From: Chamaecyparis obtusa
Taxonomy: Eukaryota > Streptophyta > Pinopsida > Cupressales > Cupressaceae
Assembly (NCBI GenBank): GCA_027943335.1
Contig: BSBK01000966.1
Span: 434,001 to 498,000, forward strand
Reading direction: 5' to 3'
Length of the DNA: 64,000 nucleotides
Shown in pieces: positions 10,871 to 22,729 of this stretch. The notes under the pieces were generated by a model. The model did not search any database. It worked only from the letters and a program-made list of their open reading frames with translations, and was not told the DNA's origin. The stretch's first letter is position 1. Each line of letters starts with the position of its first letter. The position numbers and the translations under genes were made by a program.

Positions 10871-13800
10871 TCAGAGCAATCTTTGTAGGCTAGTCCAAAC
10901 ATACTCTGATGGAATAACAATTTGGTTCATAGTATAGTCACACTCCTGCAACTTTGTTAGCAATTCATATTTGGAAGTGTGACTTGACAACATTGTTGCT
11001 TCTATAACTCCATTCAAATTTCTCACTGGTTTGATGAAATCCATGAATGTATCAGGAGATATATCTGTAGGAAGAAAGCGTAAATCAATATTTATTTTGT
11101 CCTGCAACCTTATTTTGTAATATTCTCTTTCAATGAAGTTATTTGCGTCAAATCCCTTAGGCAAACCAAGAATTTCCATATTCACTTTCCTTTGTTCCAT
11201 CTTTGTGATCTTCTGCTTAGCTTTGTCATCCAATTCCTATGCCTCCCATAGCTTCTCACATTTTTGAATGATACTTGATACCTTTACTGAGGCATCAAGG
11301 TTGTTGCTAATTCTCTTGTTTGATAGATAACTATCACTCTTACTGTAGAGTTGTTGCATAATATCTTTTGCTTTCTTTTCTTTCTTGACAACATCCATGT
11401 TCTATTCAATGTTCTTATGGAGCTTCAAATAACATACTCTCATACTTTGAAGCATTTCCAACCACTCAAACAAGCTATTAGACATCACCAATATTTGGCT
11501 CCAAATGTGTTCTTTTGCAATCTTCACTAAATTATTACTAGTATTTGTTAAAGTTTGAATTGTATTATTGGCATTCTTTAGTTCTTCTGCCATTTTTTCA
11601 CAATTCTTTTTCTCTTCCACTGCTTTGTGTTCCCAATGATTGGCTTTATCCATCTGAGAGTCCAATTGCTTTTGCAATTCCCAGTTAGATGCAACATTAC
11701 TCTCCACGATTTTAAATAATTTTTCTGAACTGACTCTTTCTTCCTCTAGTTTTATACTAATTTCTACCAATTTTCCCCTCAATGCCTTCAGCTCTGCCTG
11801 CTCCTGTTCCTTCACTATTGCCTCTGCATATTCCTACTTTGTATCTGTTGATGTAGAGGTCAATTTTTTAATCTTTTTCTGTAAATATTTCAAACTATTC
11901 TCTGAAGCTTTCTTTTTTGCTTTTTCATTGCCAATGTCTACCTCTAACTTTTCTATATTTTTCTCGAGCTTATTTTTCTCTCTTTCCAGCTTTAGTAGTG
12001 CACTGTAGACCACTTGGTTTGTAGACTTTGACACATTGATTTTGTCGACATTTTTAACTTTGGAAAAATCCATTTGGAGAGTGCTAACTTGAAATTCAGA
12101 CAGATCTATCTGACTCTCTGGTGGGTTTCCATCTTTATTTGGTGCAATAACAACCATGAACTCCATCATGTCTCTTTTTGGGTCATATATTGGTAAAACC
12201 CTATTGGATGTAGGTTGTTCGTCTACAGTAGCATTAAGGGCACTAGTCTGCAATGTCTTCTTTATTTCCTTATTCTTGGTTCTTGTTTCTGCAAATTTAT
12301 TATAGAAATCTTTGAAACAAAAATCTGGTGTTGTAGAAGGATTTGAATGTTTGAAAGGTGAACCAGAGGCAGAGCTTGCAATGCCTATTGATCTTACTAA
12401 TGCTCTTTGAGGATTTAAACTTCTAGAGGGTTTTGCTGAACCTGAAACTATAAATAGTTCTTTAGGATTGAATGTCATTGTTGTCATTGTTCTAGAAGCG
12501 GAAAGCTTTTTCTTCTTGACACTATCTTCTTCTATGGGATTCTATGTAGATTCTAGTGGCCTCTTTAGAGAGGGAACTTGTTTTATAAGTTGCCTAGTCC
12601 CACTGGCACCAGTGCCACTACCAAACCCACTAGAAGTACTAGTAGATTCAAACCCAAGGCCTGCACCATGATCATAAGCAATTTTTTCTGTCTCAATTGT
12701 ATTCTAGACACCTTCTCCTATGGGACCCAAACCACCACCTTTATAACCCATTTTTTCTACAATGATTGCCCATTTTCTATATACTTTTTTTGGGTCCTCG
12801 CTAGTTCCACTTTGACTCCTAGTCCCTAGAGTAAATGCAATTGGTGGATTATTATCCTCAGTGTCTAGATTATCATCCTCACTGTCATATGCCATGTTAG
12901 GATGCTCCAAAATCCATAATTTGCTAAAATCTATATCCTCGTCTATTTCATCTAGATCTTCACTGGTCTTTGGTTCACCAAGATCCTTTCTCATACTCCA
13001 AAAATCATTCATTTTCATTCTAGTCCATTTTCTATCCTTACAAGCTTCTGCTATTCTCTTTGGTATTTTTATGTTTGATGGATGAGAAGCTTTTTTGTAG
13101 AAATTGTAGGACATCCTAGGCTGTACAATGCCCTGGTTTATTGTTGTCATAATTTGTGATGACAACTATTGAACTGAAATTTTTTCCTCACCAAAAAATT
13201 TCTCCATCTCTTTTGTAACGTCATCCCAGCTATCCTTGTTTTTCAACTTCTCTAGCAATGGTTTACTTTCATGTTGAAATAAGTTTGCAGATTTCTTATT
13301 AGCAACAAGCATTGTTTGAATGATGTTGAGTGGATCATACTTGCAGTACCACTATAAATCAAATTGAAAAATATCTAATTTTTTTTTCCCACTTTGAATG
13401 CCTTTCTCTCAAATGTTAACCCTCCAATTGAGAAAGGTAAGGAAGGGAATATGCTCTTCTTCGATTGGCCAATGAAGAGTCTATCTGTGCTCTCTAGTTG
13501 TACTACATATTCTACTACAAACACCCCATTTGTCACATGCATTGGAAGTTTGTGGGGTTGCAGTTTTGATCCGTAAAACCTTAGCACAGTGTATTCTTCC
13601 ATTAAGTACCAGTCAACCTATTGAATTGTGCTTCCAAGTTGGATGCAATCCCTACATGAAGTAGACAATTTGGGCATTGGAGTGCTTGTTATTTTTTTGT
13701 ACAATGGTGCCAAAAAGAAGTCTACAAAATTATTGTAATTACTTCTGTTATCATACATTCTTATCTGAGGTGTCTAGTTATTAATTGGAGTACCTATCCC

Positions 13801-14687
13801 CCTCTGAAATTCAAGCTTGTTGCCACTACTCATTAATATTGTACCATGCTTGGCTAGCAGAAGATAGCACAAGTAGGTTGTGAACATAAATGTCTTAGAA
13901 TTTCCTCTTTTAATCAATGCTAATTGTTCTTGCATCAATTGAACCACGTGTCCAACAAAATTATATCTTACTAGTTCATTGACACAATGGATATCTCAAA
14001 TGAATTGAAGAATGCTAGCATCCACTTCCCTATTATTTTCTTGTCCTAGGCAAAATGCTAGAGAGGATATAGTATCCTGAACCCATGATAAAAAAATGTT
14101 AAAATCATAAGGAGGCTTATGGTTCTCACCCAATGAAGCCTTTGCCTCTATAACTATTAGACCCTTTATAAATGAATCTTTTGCATTTGGCAGGACTGCC
14201 TTATATTTCTCAGCCAACAATCCCAGGTCAATATGGACATTATAGTTTTGTCGGTCAAACCCTAGGTCTAGAAAACTGAGAAATTCTTCCTAAGTTATTG
14301 ATAAAATTTATTCTTGATTTTTTTATTCACAATTGCTTTTCTTTCTTCATCATAATTTTTTTCACAAATAAGGACAATTTCTAGGCAAGGGAAAACTTCA
14401 GGCAACAACATGTGACCCAAACCTACATCCTACGAAGCAACTTTATTGGTTTTTGCACCTATCACTAGGTTAAATTTTATAAAATCAAACCTCTTTGGCC
14501 TAGTTGCCTTATTGCACAATGTATGTTTAATTGCTATAACTCTCCTTTCACCGTCGATAACAAGATCATAAACATTGTGATACTCATCAATGAAACCATG
14601 GATTTCTAGTAGTTTTCTTCAGTCTATTAAAGTTTTCCCATCTGCTTGCCCTTGGCCTTGAGTTTTCACTTTCCCCAATGTTCTTCA
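10871..14687 (-). pseudogene. Decayed long ORF with G-patch domain and coiled coils
   Basis: Read on the minus strand from ~14687 down. The part 13165-10871 (765 codons) is one frame broken by scattered stops; upstream parts (14220-13996, 13602-13375 and 14640-14221) are in shifted frames but clearly coding. In order: an N-terminal globular region (near 14640-13375, including KTLID...KLLEIHGFIDEY and KRFDFIKFNLVIGAKT); an acidic segment at ~13000-12860; a G-patch at ~12780-12655 with the pattern VEKMGYKGGGLGPIGEG then HGAGLGFE; a Ser/Lys linker; coiled coils at 12100-11402; and a C-terminal block ending at 10871. G-patch domains bind RNA or RNA helicases and also occur in some retroelement proteins. 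No LTRs or terminal repeats were found around it. The gene is unrecognised; transposon origin is inferred from its dead state and setting. Confidence 0.6.
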
Positions 14688-14689
14688 AA

Positions 14690-15560
14690 AGAATGAAAAA
14701 ACACAGATTCATAGATATTTACTAACAAAATCATAGAAGTAACTAACTATTTAAGGAAACCCCAATTGTACATGCAAGAATTAAAATTTCAAAATCAAGT
14801 TAAACTAAATTTTTGACATTACAAAATTGGGACGCATCAGGCTAGATATCTTACTCGAAATTAAACTTTGAAATCTGGATAGATAGAAGTTAGAATGGCT
14901 AAGGCTCTCACAAATTACAGTCTCAAAATCTTCGGTGACGGTTCAATAGTTCTTTTTAGCTCTGCTACTATGAGTAATGTTTAAAACCTTTCTTTAAATG
15001 TAATGGTATATAATTATACTATAATGGTAACATAATCTTTCTCAAACATACTACGTGTCATGTAATCTTTCTAAAACATACTATGTGTAACGTAATCTTT
15101 CTAAAACATACCACATAATCTTTTTGATGAATTACATGTCAATGTGTCATGTTTCCAAAGCGAGTTTTCAGAAAAGCTTTTTGAAACCCATAGTACTTCC
15201 GAAATACAACTTCAATCATTCATCTCTCGTAATCCAACAATTGTCATGATTTTAAAATATTAATAATTTAATACACACTAATGAATATTAATCATTAACT
15301 ATATTCACTTAGAATAGCTTATCCATGAAATGTGAACCAGTCACCATTAAATGATAAAGTTTGGAAACATTAAAATATTACATGAAACAAAAGTGCAATG
15401 CAATTTTTTTATATTATATAAGGCAAAATTTCATAACAATTCAAATATGCCCATAGACCATATCTATTAACGATTCTTATAATCAAAACAAAAAAGAAAA
15501 GTAGTAGCATTTTGAATTTCTTAAAATATTTTCATGTTATATTTTACGTGATTACAATTT
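14690..15560. other. AT-rich noncoding region
   Basis: Holds a short minisatellite at 15033-15122 and otherwise simple AT-rich sequence. No gene or long repeat pair was seen. It could contain the promoter of the minus-strand G-patch ORF, but no clear motif was identified. Confidence 0.4.
15033..15122. repeat. 30-bp minisatellite, three copies
   Basis: A unit beginning TAATCTTTCT(C/A)AAACATAC recurs at 15033, 15063 and 15093, with a truncated fourth start near 15116. The spacing is 30 bases and copies differ by a few substitutions. Confidence 0.8.
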
Positions 15561-15639
15561 ATATCATTGCAAAAACCCTGGTAAGCTACTACCACTAGAG
15601 AGAGACATAGTAGAGGGACTAGAGAGTAGAGACTACGTA

Positions 15640-16231
15640 GAATCATAGACTATTTGGTTGAAGCTCCCTTCCTTTTGTGTGGAATTCTGAAGAGAGGATA
15701 ATGTCAAGGAATTCTGCTAGCCACCGATAGTCCCCGGGTTCCTCTAGTAGGTGCCACTTTTAGAGGAAATCCCTCCCAATCTGTGCCCACTTCCGATGAT
15801 GAGTGAGCTACTCAACATCAAGGTTCAATAGAAATGGTTTTCTAGAAACATTTACTCTTGGTTGTAGAATCTTAGGCAAATCATTTGCCCAAGGAATTCC
15901 AAACCCAAATTTTGAAAATATAACAACATGCACATCGTCGCCGAGGTACTCTTCTTTGAAAAATTTCCTCAGAAGAATGATAATATCCACCTTTTCCCCC
16001 CAGGTCCAACAAAGATGCCAAGAACCGAGATGAAATGTCAGTGTTCACTCTATACCTATTTTCACTCTCCAGAACTTCACGTCCGAGCACCATCCTTATA
16101 GCCTCGTTGGTGAAGGCTCCCAACTCTATAGCAACAGACGCCAGATTGGGTCTGTGACCAGACCCATAAAGGCCTTCTGATCCTCCAAGGCAGTGCATCT
16201 CAAATGAATTGGAGTGTCCATTGAAAATCAA
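15640..16231 (-). pseudogene. Unrecognised broken protein-coding remnant
   Basis: Minus-strand coding signal from ~16231 to ~15640 needs one frameshift near a G run at ~16000: the upstream frame gives GSGHRPNLASVAIELGAF and EAIRMVLGREVLES, and the downstream frame gives KFFKEEYLGDDVHVVIFSK, FGIPWANDLPKILQPRVNV and, after a TAG, HHRKWAQIGRDFL. The composition is that of a normal folded protein rather than low-complexity sequence. I do not recognise the family. At least two stops and one frameshift make it non-functional. It may be a captured host exon or part of an unknown element. Confidence 0.4.
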
Positions 16232-16860
16232 AGAGTACCTAGCACTCGCAAACTATTTTCACAAATATGCTTTCACAATCATAAATTAATGAGCATAGAT
16301 TGATCTATTTATAAGTCCTGATTGAAAAATCTAAGTAATTTGTAAGATAAATGGAAACTATCCAAAAATCTCCAAATCTTTGATATTTAATGCAACAGTG
16401 GGTGAAAATGGAAACAACACTTATGATAAGACATTTGCTATCTTGGGAATAACAAAGGCCGAAAGGATTGCACCACGCAGGTGGACATAACAATTCTTTA
16501 TTATAAAAAAATTTGAAACTTGTGCCCATTTTGCAAAAACAATAAGAAAAGTACATTAGCTGTGAAATGTCGGTAGGAAATGAAGCTTTACCATTGATGT
16601 AAGATCATCGAACGATCAGAAAACAATGTCCTTAGATGAGATGACATTTTCATTCAAGCCTTAACTTTAAGGCATTATTCTATCGAGGTAATGAATAGTT
16701 ATATGATGTCACACATATCTGTCAGTGAAAATTGAAAGGCACCATCTAAGAAACCATTAATTCACATTACTTTAATTGATGTCATGACTCATCTACTCAT
16801 CGCCATTAATTAATATTTCTTGGTGGGTGTTTGGAGTTGGGTACCAATTCCGGAAAAGTC
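16232..16860. other. Noncoding spacer
   Basis: AT-rich sequence with no convincing coding signal; a minus-strand frame at 16305-16556 lacks recognisable features and is probably chance. Confidence 0.35.
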
Positions 16861-16904
16861 GGCGGTGTGGAAAAATTGTAATAAGAAACGGCCGCTTGAT
16901 TCTT

Positions 16905-17140
16905 AAAATTTAGGCGCCCGTTTAGGTCTGAGATCCTGATCCATTTTAAAAAATTGGGCCCCCGTTTAGGATCGAGCACCCAAACTGAAACAAGCGCCCG
17001 ATTTTAAAAAAATGGGCACCCGATTCTTACAAATCGGGCGCCCATTTCTAAATTCTATTTATTTATTTTTTAAAGTGATTTCTTCTCATTTTCACCTTTA
17101 GAAAATGGGATCACGTTTAGCAGAGCTCGGGTGCCCGATT
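16905..17140. repeat. Cluster of GGGC(G/A)CCCG motifs, left side
   Basis: At least six copies of a near-palindromic GC-rich core (GGCGCCCG, GGGCCCCCG, GCGCCCGA, GGGCACCCG, GGGCGCCCA, GGGTGCCCG) sit in otherwise AT-rich DNA, separated by A/T runs. The same core recurs in a cluster at 63545-63615. Such subterminal repeat clusters are typical of the ends of large DNA transposons, where they bind transposase. No paired terminal inverted repeat was found, so the end itself is not fixed. Confidence 0.6.
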
Positions 17141-17176
17141 TAGCTTCCCCTGCCAACCCCATCTGCCATTTTTTTC

Positions 17177-17185
17177 ATGTTCCAG
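17177..17185 (+). CDS. Possible 9-nt start exon of the plus-strand gene at 29537
   Basis: ATG TTC CAG is followed directly by a good donor (GTACAT). The phase fits the acceptor at 29536/29537, which opens the proline-rich exon. The intron would then be ~12 kb and contain all the repeats between. This is a speculative reading; a start elsewhere is equally possible. Confidence 0.2.
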
Positions 17186-17199
17186 GTACATACTATTAT

Positions 17200-17957
17200 T
17201 TTTTTTTATGATTTTTAATGATTTTTGTCATTAAAAATTGTACTTTCAAGTTATTTTTAATTAAAAAATGTAGTTTAATGTTATTTTCAAAATTATTGTA
17301 TAAATTTAATTATATTTTATTTTTCAAGTAGTTCTTTTAAATTTTAATTTACTTTGTAAATTAATGTACCCAAGTAGAAAACTGTTATTTAATTTTTAAT
17401 TTAACCCTAGATACAAAATTAAATTACGAAACCCTACGTAGAAACCAAAACCCTAGGTAGTAAAACAAAAATGTAAACCTATACAAAATTAAACTAGGAA
17501 ACCCTAAACTTAGAAAACAAAAACATAAACCTATAGAAAATTAAATTAGTAAACCCTAAACTTAGAAAATTGGAAAATATAAATCTAGAAACCCTCTCTC
17601 TCTCTCTCTCTTATCCTTCCTCTCTTAAAAAATGTAGTTTAATGTTGTTTTTAAAAATTATCAAGTATAAACTTAGTTATATTTTATCTTTCAAGTAGTT
17701 CTTTTTAATTTTAATTTACTTTGTAAATTAACGTACTAAAGTAGAAAATTGTTATTTAATTTTTAATTTAACCCTATACAAAATTAAATTACGAAACCCT
17801 ACGTAGAAACCAAAACCCTAGGTAGTAAAAAAAAATGTAAACCTATACAAAATTAAATTAGGAAACCCTAAACTTAGAAAACAAAAACATAAGCCTATAG
17901 AAAATTAAATTAGGAAACCCTAAACTTAGAAAATTGGAAAACATAAATCTAGAAACC
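17200..17957 (+). repeat. Two copies of an AT-rich, AAACCCTA-containing repeat unit
   Basis: A unit starting (T)TAAAAAATGTAGTTTAATG and ending in several AAACCCTAAACTTAG blocks before a CT run occurs at 17261-17594 and 17625-17957. Shorter or full copies recur at 23714-23878, 24324-24488, 28877-29040 and 29073-29406. The AAACCCTA blocks resemble plant telomere repeat sequence but are part of a longer unit and not tandem telomeric arrays. Confidence 0.8.
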
Positions 17958-18120
17958 CTCTCTCTGTATCTGTCTCTGTCTCTATTTCTCTATCTCTCTA
18001 TCTCTGTCTCTTTATCTCTCTATCTCTGTCTCTGTCTTTGTCTCTATCTCTGTCTCTATCTCTGTCTTTGTCTCTATCTCTGCCTCTATCTCTGTCTCTA
18101 TCTCTGTCTTTGTCTCTCTC
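17958..18120 (+). repeat. CTCTGT/CTCTAT microsatellite
   Basis: About 160 bases of imperfect pyrimidine-rich hexamers, directly abutting the left end of the LTR element at 18121. The translated Leu/Ser/Cys frames are artefacts. Confidence 0.9.
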
Positions 18121-19936
18121 TGATGCAGGTGCATTTGGCATTTGGAAGCATTTTGAAGATTTTGGTTATTTTCTATTGTAATATGTCTTAGTAAGCCATT
18201 CTTGTGGTCTAGTTTCGGTTACATCTTTGTGGTATAAGTGTCATAGATATATTAAATAAGGGATTTGTGTAATCATGAAGTTAATAACTTCATTGTCAAC
18301 TCCACAATTCATTATTAGTTTAGTAATCATCTAAATTAGTTTGGGAGTTGGTTGGCAAAATGGGAGTTAGAAATTAGTTTGGGGAATTAGTTTTGGGAGT
18401 TATTGGGCTGTGTTCTTGGGAGTTATTTATCTCCACAATGTAGAACCCGCGGAGGGGGGAGTAGTAGGATAGGATTGGAGAATCGGTCAAAGGATATCGA
18501 CTATGTATGGAACAGAATAATAAAGAAATCATTTTGCTATTTGTTGGTTCTCCATCTTATTTATAGTTTTTGTTTCAAATTCTTATGTGACTACACTAAT
18601 GTAATGAATTAAACTATGTTATAGAGTTATTCAAAATCTCAAATATCTGCGGTTTGGTTTCAAACTTGACTTTGTGTGATTGGATATCAGTTTGATCTTG
18701 GCGTCAGACTTTTGTTGGAGTTAAATGTTTATGAATTAAGTTTTGTGACAGAGAAGTATTATTGTATCGGGTTTCATTGGATTTAATTGAATCGGGTTAT
18801 GTTTGTTATTGACAAATAATTTCAAAGATCTACGTTTTGTGACAGTCTCGTGAAATGATGGAGACAATCATGTTGTGTCCTTAATACATATTTGCAGTGC
18901 ATGGTGATCAGGTTGATAACAAAGAAAGAAAATTTTAAAATTGTGAACAAGTTTCAGTTTGTTGTATAAGTTTATACTGCCATGGATTATGTCTAGTTAT
19001 GTATCGAATTCATTTCATCATAATCATTATTATTAATGGCAAGGATTGATTAGCTTAAATGTTAATGTTCTTTCATGACAGTCAGCCCATGACATCAGTT
19101 TGAGTATATTATGACAAAGTAATGATTGGCGAGACTTCATTATTGATCGAGTTAGATTTTTGAAATGGTTAAAAAATGGTTACTTTGTTTATGTTGATAT
19201 CATTAATTTTGACAATCCATTGATGCCATGGGTAATGAAGAGGTGAAGTTTTGACAGTCATTGACGGATGACTCGAGAGAAGATTTGTGGTGACAAGAAG
19301 TTGTAAGAGACCCGAGTGGGAGAAGTGAGTTCGGCAGTGTGTTCGAGGTGAGTTAGAGGACATCGAAGATCCCTTTAGAGGATTCGAGAATAGTATACTG
19401 GTGGTAGCATCATGCCAAGGATCGTGACAATTAGACCAAATAGAGAACACTATGGTTACAATAGGAATGGCTCGGAAGATAATGAAGTCCTTGATGTTTT
19501 GAATTCAATCTTTGGGAAGGTGAAATGTCTATCTGTGGAAGCCGAGAGCCCTATGACAAAAGTCACATTTGAGGGAGGCCGAACGGGATATACATATACA
19601 GGTAAAACCATTCAAAATGGTTAAGTAGAGTACTAATAATCTTCACTCTCAATACGTGGAGATGGAGATAGGGAGAAGGTGGTGAATGTGGCATGTTCAA
19701 GTTGGAACCGACCGCAATGTAGTGAGGGTAATCACAGATCACAGAGTATCTACATGATATAACATCATCGACAATGACTCAGTTGATGACTCAGTGAGTA
19801 ATTATGAAGTACTGTTTATTGGTTATTAGAATAGTGAAGAGATTGTGAATCTCTAATAACGATAGTTGTGTAGGAAGGTTAGTGGGATAATGAAATATAT
19901 GCAGAATTGAATCATTGTGGATTCTGCTCTGCATCA
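18121..19936 (+). repeat. 5' LTR of LTR element 2
   Basis: Begins TGATGCAGG and ends CTGCATCA, a perfect 8-bp inverted end pair (TGATGCAG/CTGCATCA). It is ~1,816 bp and repeated at 20850-22696. A tRNA-iMet primer site follows two bases after the end. The LTR carries a small ORF near its 3' part that is also open in the partner LTR. Confidence 0.92.
19412..19624 (+). CDS. Small LTR-borne ORF (70 codons)
   Basis: Encodes a 70-residue product beginning MPRIVTIRPNREHYGY and containing NSIFGKVKCLSVEAESP and FEGGRTGYTYTGKT. The matching stretch of the 3' LTR (22184-22384) is also open and mostly conserved, with several substitutions. The family is unrecognised. It may be a chance ORF; the shared openness in two diverged copies is the only support. 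Confidence 0.35.
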   Translation: MPRIVTIRPNREHYGYNRNGSEDNEVLDVLNSIFGKVKCLSVEAESPMTKVTFEGGRTGYTYTGKTIQNG

Positions 19937-19938
19937 AG

Positions 19939-19950
19939 TGGTATCAGAGC
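19939..19950 (+). other. Primer-binding site of element 2
   Basis: TGGTATCAGAGC lies two bases inside the 5' LTR; tRNA-iMet type, setting plus orientation. Confidence 0.9.
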
Positions 19951-20074
19951 AAGAGAAAGGTCTAGGATTTGGAGGATCGAAAGCCCTTTGTTGATGCTTG
20001 GAGTTGAACTATCCTCCTTGAGTGTTCCAAAGTGGTGGCTGGAGATCTAATTAATCCTAGATTGGTGAGAAGAG

Positions 20075-20857
20075 ATGGCTTTGGCAAGGAGTGAAAGAGA
20101 AATTGTTAAGGCATTGAAGGAGTATCTATATGGTGATAAGAAGGAGAGAGAAGAAAGAGAAAGAAAGAAGAAGGAAGAAGAAGCTAGGAAGCAAGAAGAG
20201 GAAAGGTTAAAGAATCTTGAAGAAGAGTTGGATAAGAGTATTGCAAAGTGGGAGAGGATAGCATTGCTCTTGGAGCAAGTAGTAGATGAAGATGAAGTTA
20301 CTGACGAAGGAATAGATCAAGAAGAGGTACACATTCCATTGGAAGGGCACGGACAACAAATGAATGCTGGTGTAGTGAGTGAACAATAGGATGTTGTTGT
20401 TGAACCTTGTGAGGAAAAGGTTCTTGCAGATGAAGGAGAGTTGGTGACAGGTATGGTTGAACAAATCATTTGCTCAAATGATGGGAATGTTGACAAAAAT
20501 GATCAAGGATGGAAGGACATAGTAAAAGATTCACATGCCGAGGAGAAGATTATTGATGTAAAGGATGAAGTATTTGTTGATCACTATGATAACCTAGAGA
20601 TATACAAACAAGAAAAGTACAAGATTATTGATCAATATCTTTATACAGGTATAGTTCTTGGATTCGACGGTGGTACCACTACACATACCAACAAGGGCAT
20701 TCACCATGGAGATTGGAACCAGCATGTTGTGTGGAGCAGCATCAATTCAGTCATTCTTGTGATACCATTATTGCCTTCATACAATTGGAAGACTCAGAAG
20801 AAGATCATAGAAATTCAATGGGGCTTGAATTTTTGTGTCCCCAGGAGTATGATGTAG
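20075..20857 (+). pseudogene. Only internal ORF of LTR element 2: charged coiled-coil protein
   Basis: One frame of 261 codons opens at the ATG at 20075 (MALARSEREIVKALKEYLYG) and is interrupted once, by TAG at 20387, probably from CAG. Residues ~25-70 are a dense Glu/Lys/Arg coiled coil; the rest is acidic with no recognised domain. It overlaps the start of the 3' LTR by eight bases. The internal region is only ~913 bp, so the element has no protease, integrase or reverse transcriptase and must be mobilised by others. The role of the protein is unknown; a gag-like or structural role is only a guess. Confidence 0.5.
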
Positions 20858-22689
20858 GTGCATCCAACATTTGGAAGCATTTTGAAGATTTTGGTTATTT
20901 TCTATTGTAATATGGCTTAGTAAGCCATTCTTGTGGTCCAGTTTCGGTTACATCTTCATGGTATAAGTGTCATAGATATATTAAATAAGGGATTTCTATA
21001 ATCTTGAAGTTGCCAACTTCATTGTCAACTCCATGATTCATTATTAGGTTAGTAATCATCTAAATTAGTTTGGGAGTTGGTTGGTGGAATGGGAGTTAGA
21101 AATTAGTTTGGGGAATTAGTTTTGGGAGTTATCGGGCTGTGTTCTTGGGAGTTATTTATCTCCGCAATGTAGAACCTGCGGAGGGGGGAGTAGTCAGATA
21201 GGATTGGAGAATCGGAGAAGAGAAGTATGGGAGGAGAATCAGTCAAGGGATAGAGACTATGTATGGAACAGAATAATAAAGAAATCATTTTTCTTTCTAC
21301 TGGTTCTCCATCGTGTTATTTATAGTTTTTGTTTGAAATTCTTATGTGACTACGCCAATGTAATGAATTAAACTATGTTATAGAGTTATTCAAAATCTCA
21401 AATATCTGTGATTTGGTTTCAAACTTGAATTTGTGTGATTGGATATTAGTTTGATCTTGGCATCAAACTTTTGTTTGTGTTAAATGTTTATGAATTAAGT
21501 TTTGTGACAGAGAAGTATTATTGTATCGGGTTTCATTGGATTTAATTGAATCAGGTTGTGTTTGTTATTAACAAATAATTTCAAAGATCTATGTTTTGTG
21601 ACAGTCCCGTGAAATGATGGAGACAATCATGTTGTGTCCTTAATACATATTTTCAGCACATGGTGATTGAGTTGATAATAGAGAAACCAAATTTTAAAAT
21701 TGTGAACAAGTCTCAGTTTGTTGTATAAGTTTATACTGGCATGGATTATGTCTGGTTATGTATTGAATTCATTTGATCATAATCATTATTATTAATGGCA
21801 AGGATTGATTAGATTAAATGTTAATGTTCTTTCATGACAGTCAGCCCACGATGTCAGTTTGAGTATATTATGACAAAGTAATGATTGTCGAGACTTCATT
21901 GTTGATCGAGTTAGATTTCTGAAACGGTTCAAGAATAGTTACTTTGTTTATATTGATATCATGAATTTTGATAGTCCATTGATGCCACAGGTAATGAAGA
22001 GGTGAAGTTTTGACAGTCATCAACGGATGACCCAAGAGCAGATTTGTGGTGATAGGGAAGTTGTAAGAGACCCGAGCAGGAGAAGTGAGTTTGGCAGTGT
22101 GTTCGGGGTGAGTCGGAGGACATCAAAGATCCCTTTAGAGGAGTCAAGAATGGTATATTGGTGGTAGCATCCTACCAAGGATCATGATGGTTAGACCAAA
22201 CAAAGAACACTGTTGTTACAGCAGGAATGGCTTGGAAGATAATGAAGTCCTTAATGTTCTGAATTTGATCTTTGGGAAGGTGAAATGTTTATCTGTGGAA
22301 GCTAAGAGCCCTATGATCAAAGTTGAATTTGAGGGAGGCCGAACGAGATATACATTTATGGGTAAAACCATTTGGAATGGTTAAGCTGAGTACCAATAAT
22401 CTTCACTCTTAATACGTGGAGATGGAGATAGGGAGAAGGTGGTGAATGTGGCGTGTTCAAGTTGGAATCAACCGCAAAGCAGTGAGGGTAATCACAGATC
22501 ACAGAGTATCTACATGATATAACATCATCGACAATGACTCAATTGATGACTCAGTGAGTAATTATGAAGTATTATTTATTGGTTATTAGAACGATGAAGA
22601 GATTGTGAATCTCTAATAATGATAGTTGTGTAAGAAGGTTAGTGAGATAATGAAATATATGCATAATTGAATCATTGTGGATTCCACTC

Positions 22690-22696
<7 letters not shown>
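20850..22696 (+). repeat. 3' LTR of LTR element 2
   Basis: Pairs with 18121-19936 along its whole length, starting TGATGTAGG and ending CTCTGCATC(T) against the following CT microsatellite. Scattered substitutions suggest an older insertion than the Copia element at 52300. Includes the partner of the LTR-borne ORF at 22184-22384. Confidence 0.9.

Positions 22697-22727
<31 letters not shown>
22696..22727 (+). repeat. (CT)n microsatellite between two LTRs
   Basis: About 32 bases of pure CT separate the end of element 2 from the next TGATGCAGG sequence. Confidence 0.95.

Positions 22728-22729
<2 letters not shown>

Noticed and set aside
15881..16231. Cytochrome P450 or methyltransferase identity for the remnant
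   Set aside because: Considered for LASVAIELGAF...MVLGRE, but no heme-binding Cys motif, ExxR or SAM motif is present; left unnamed.
17430..17590. Telomere-like AAACCCTAAA blocks as an interstitial telomere
   Set aside because: The blocks are part of a longer AT-rich repeat unit and are not tandem TTTAGGG arrays.
17934..18191. Leu/Ser/Cys-rich reading frame of 85 codons
   Set aside because: Produced entirely by the CTCTGT microsatellite; all frames stay open in such tracts.
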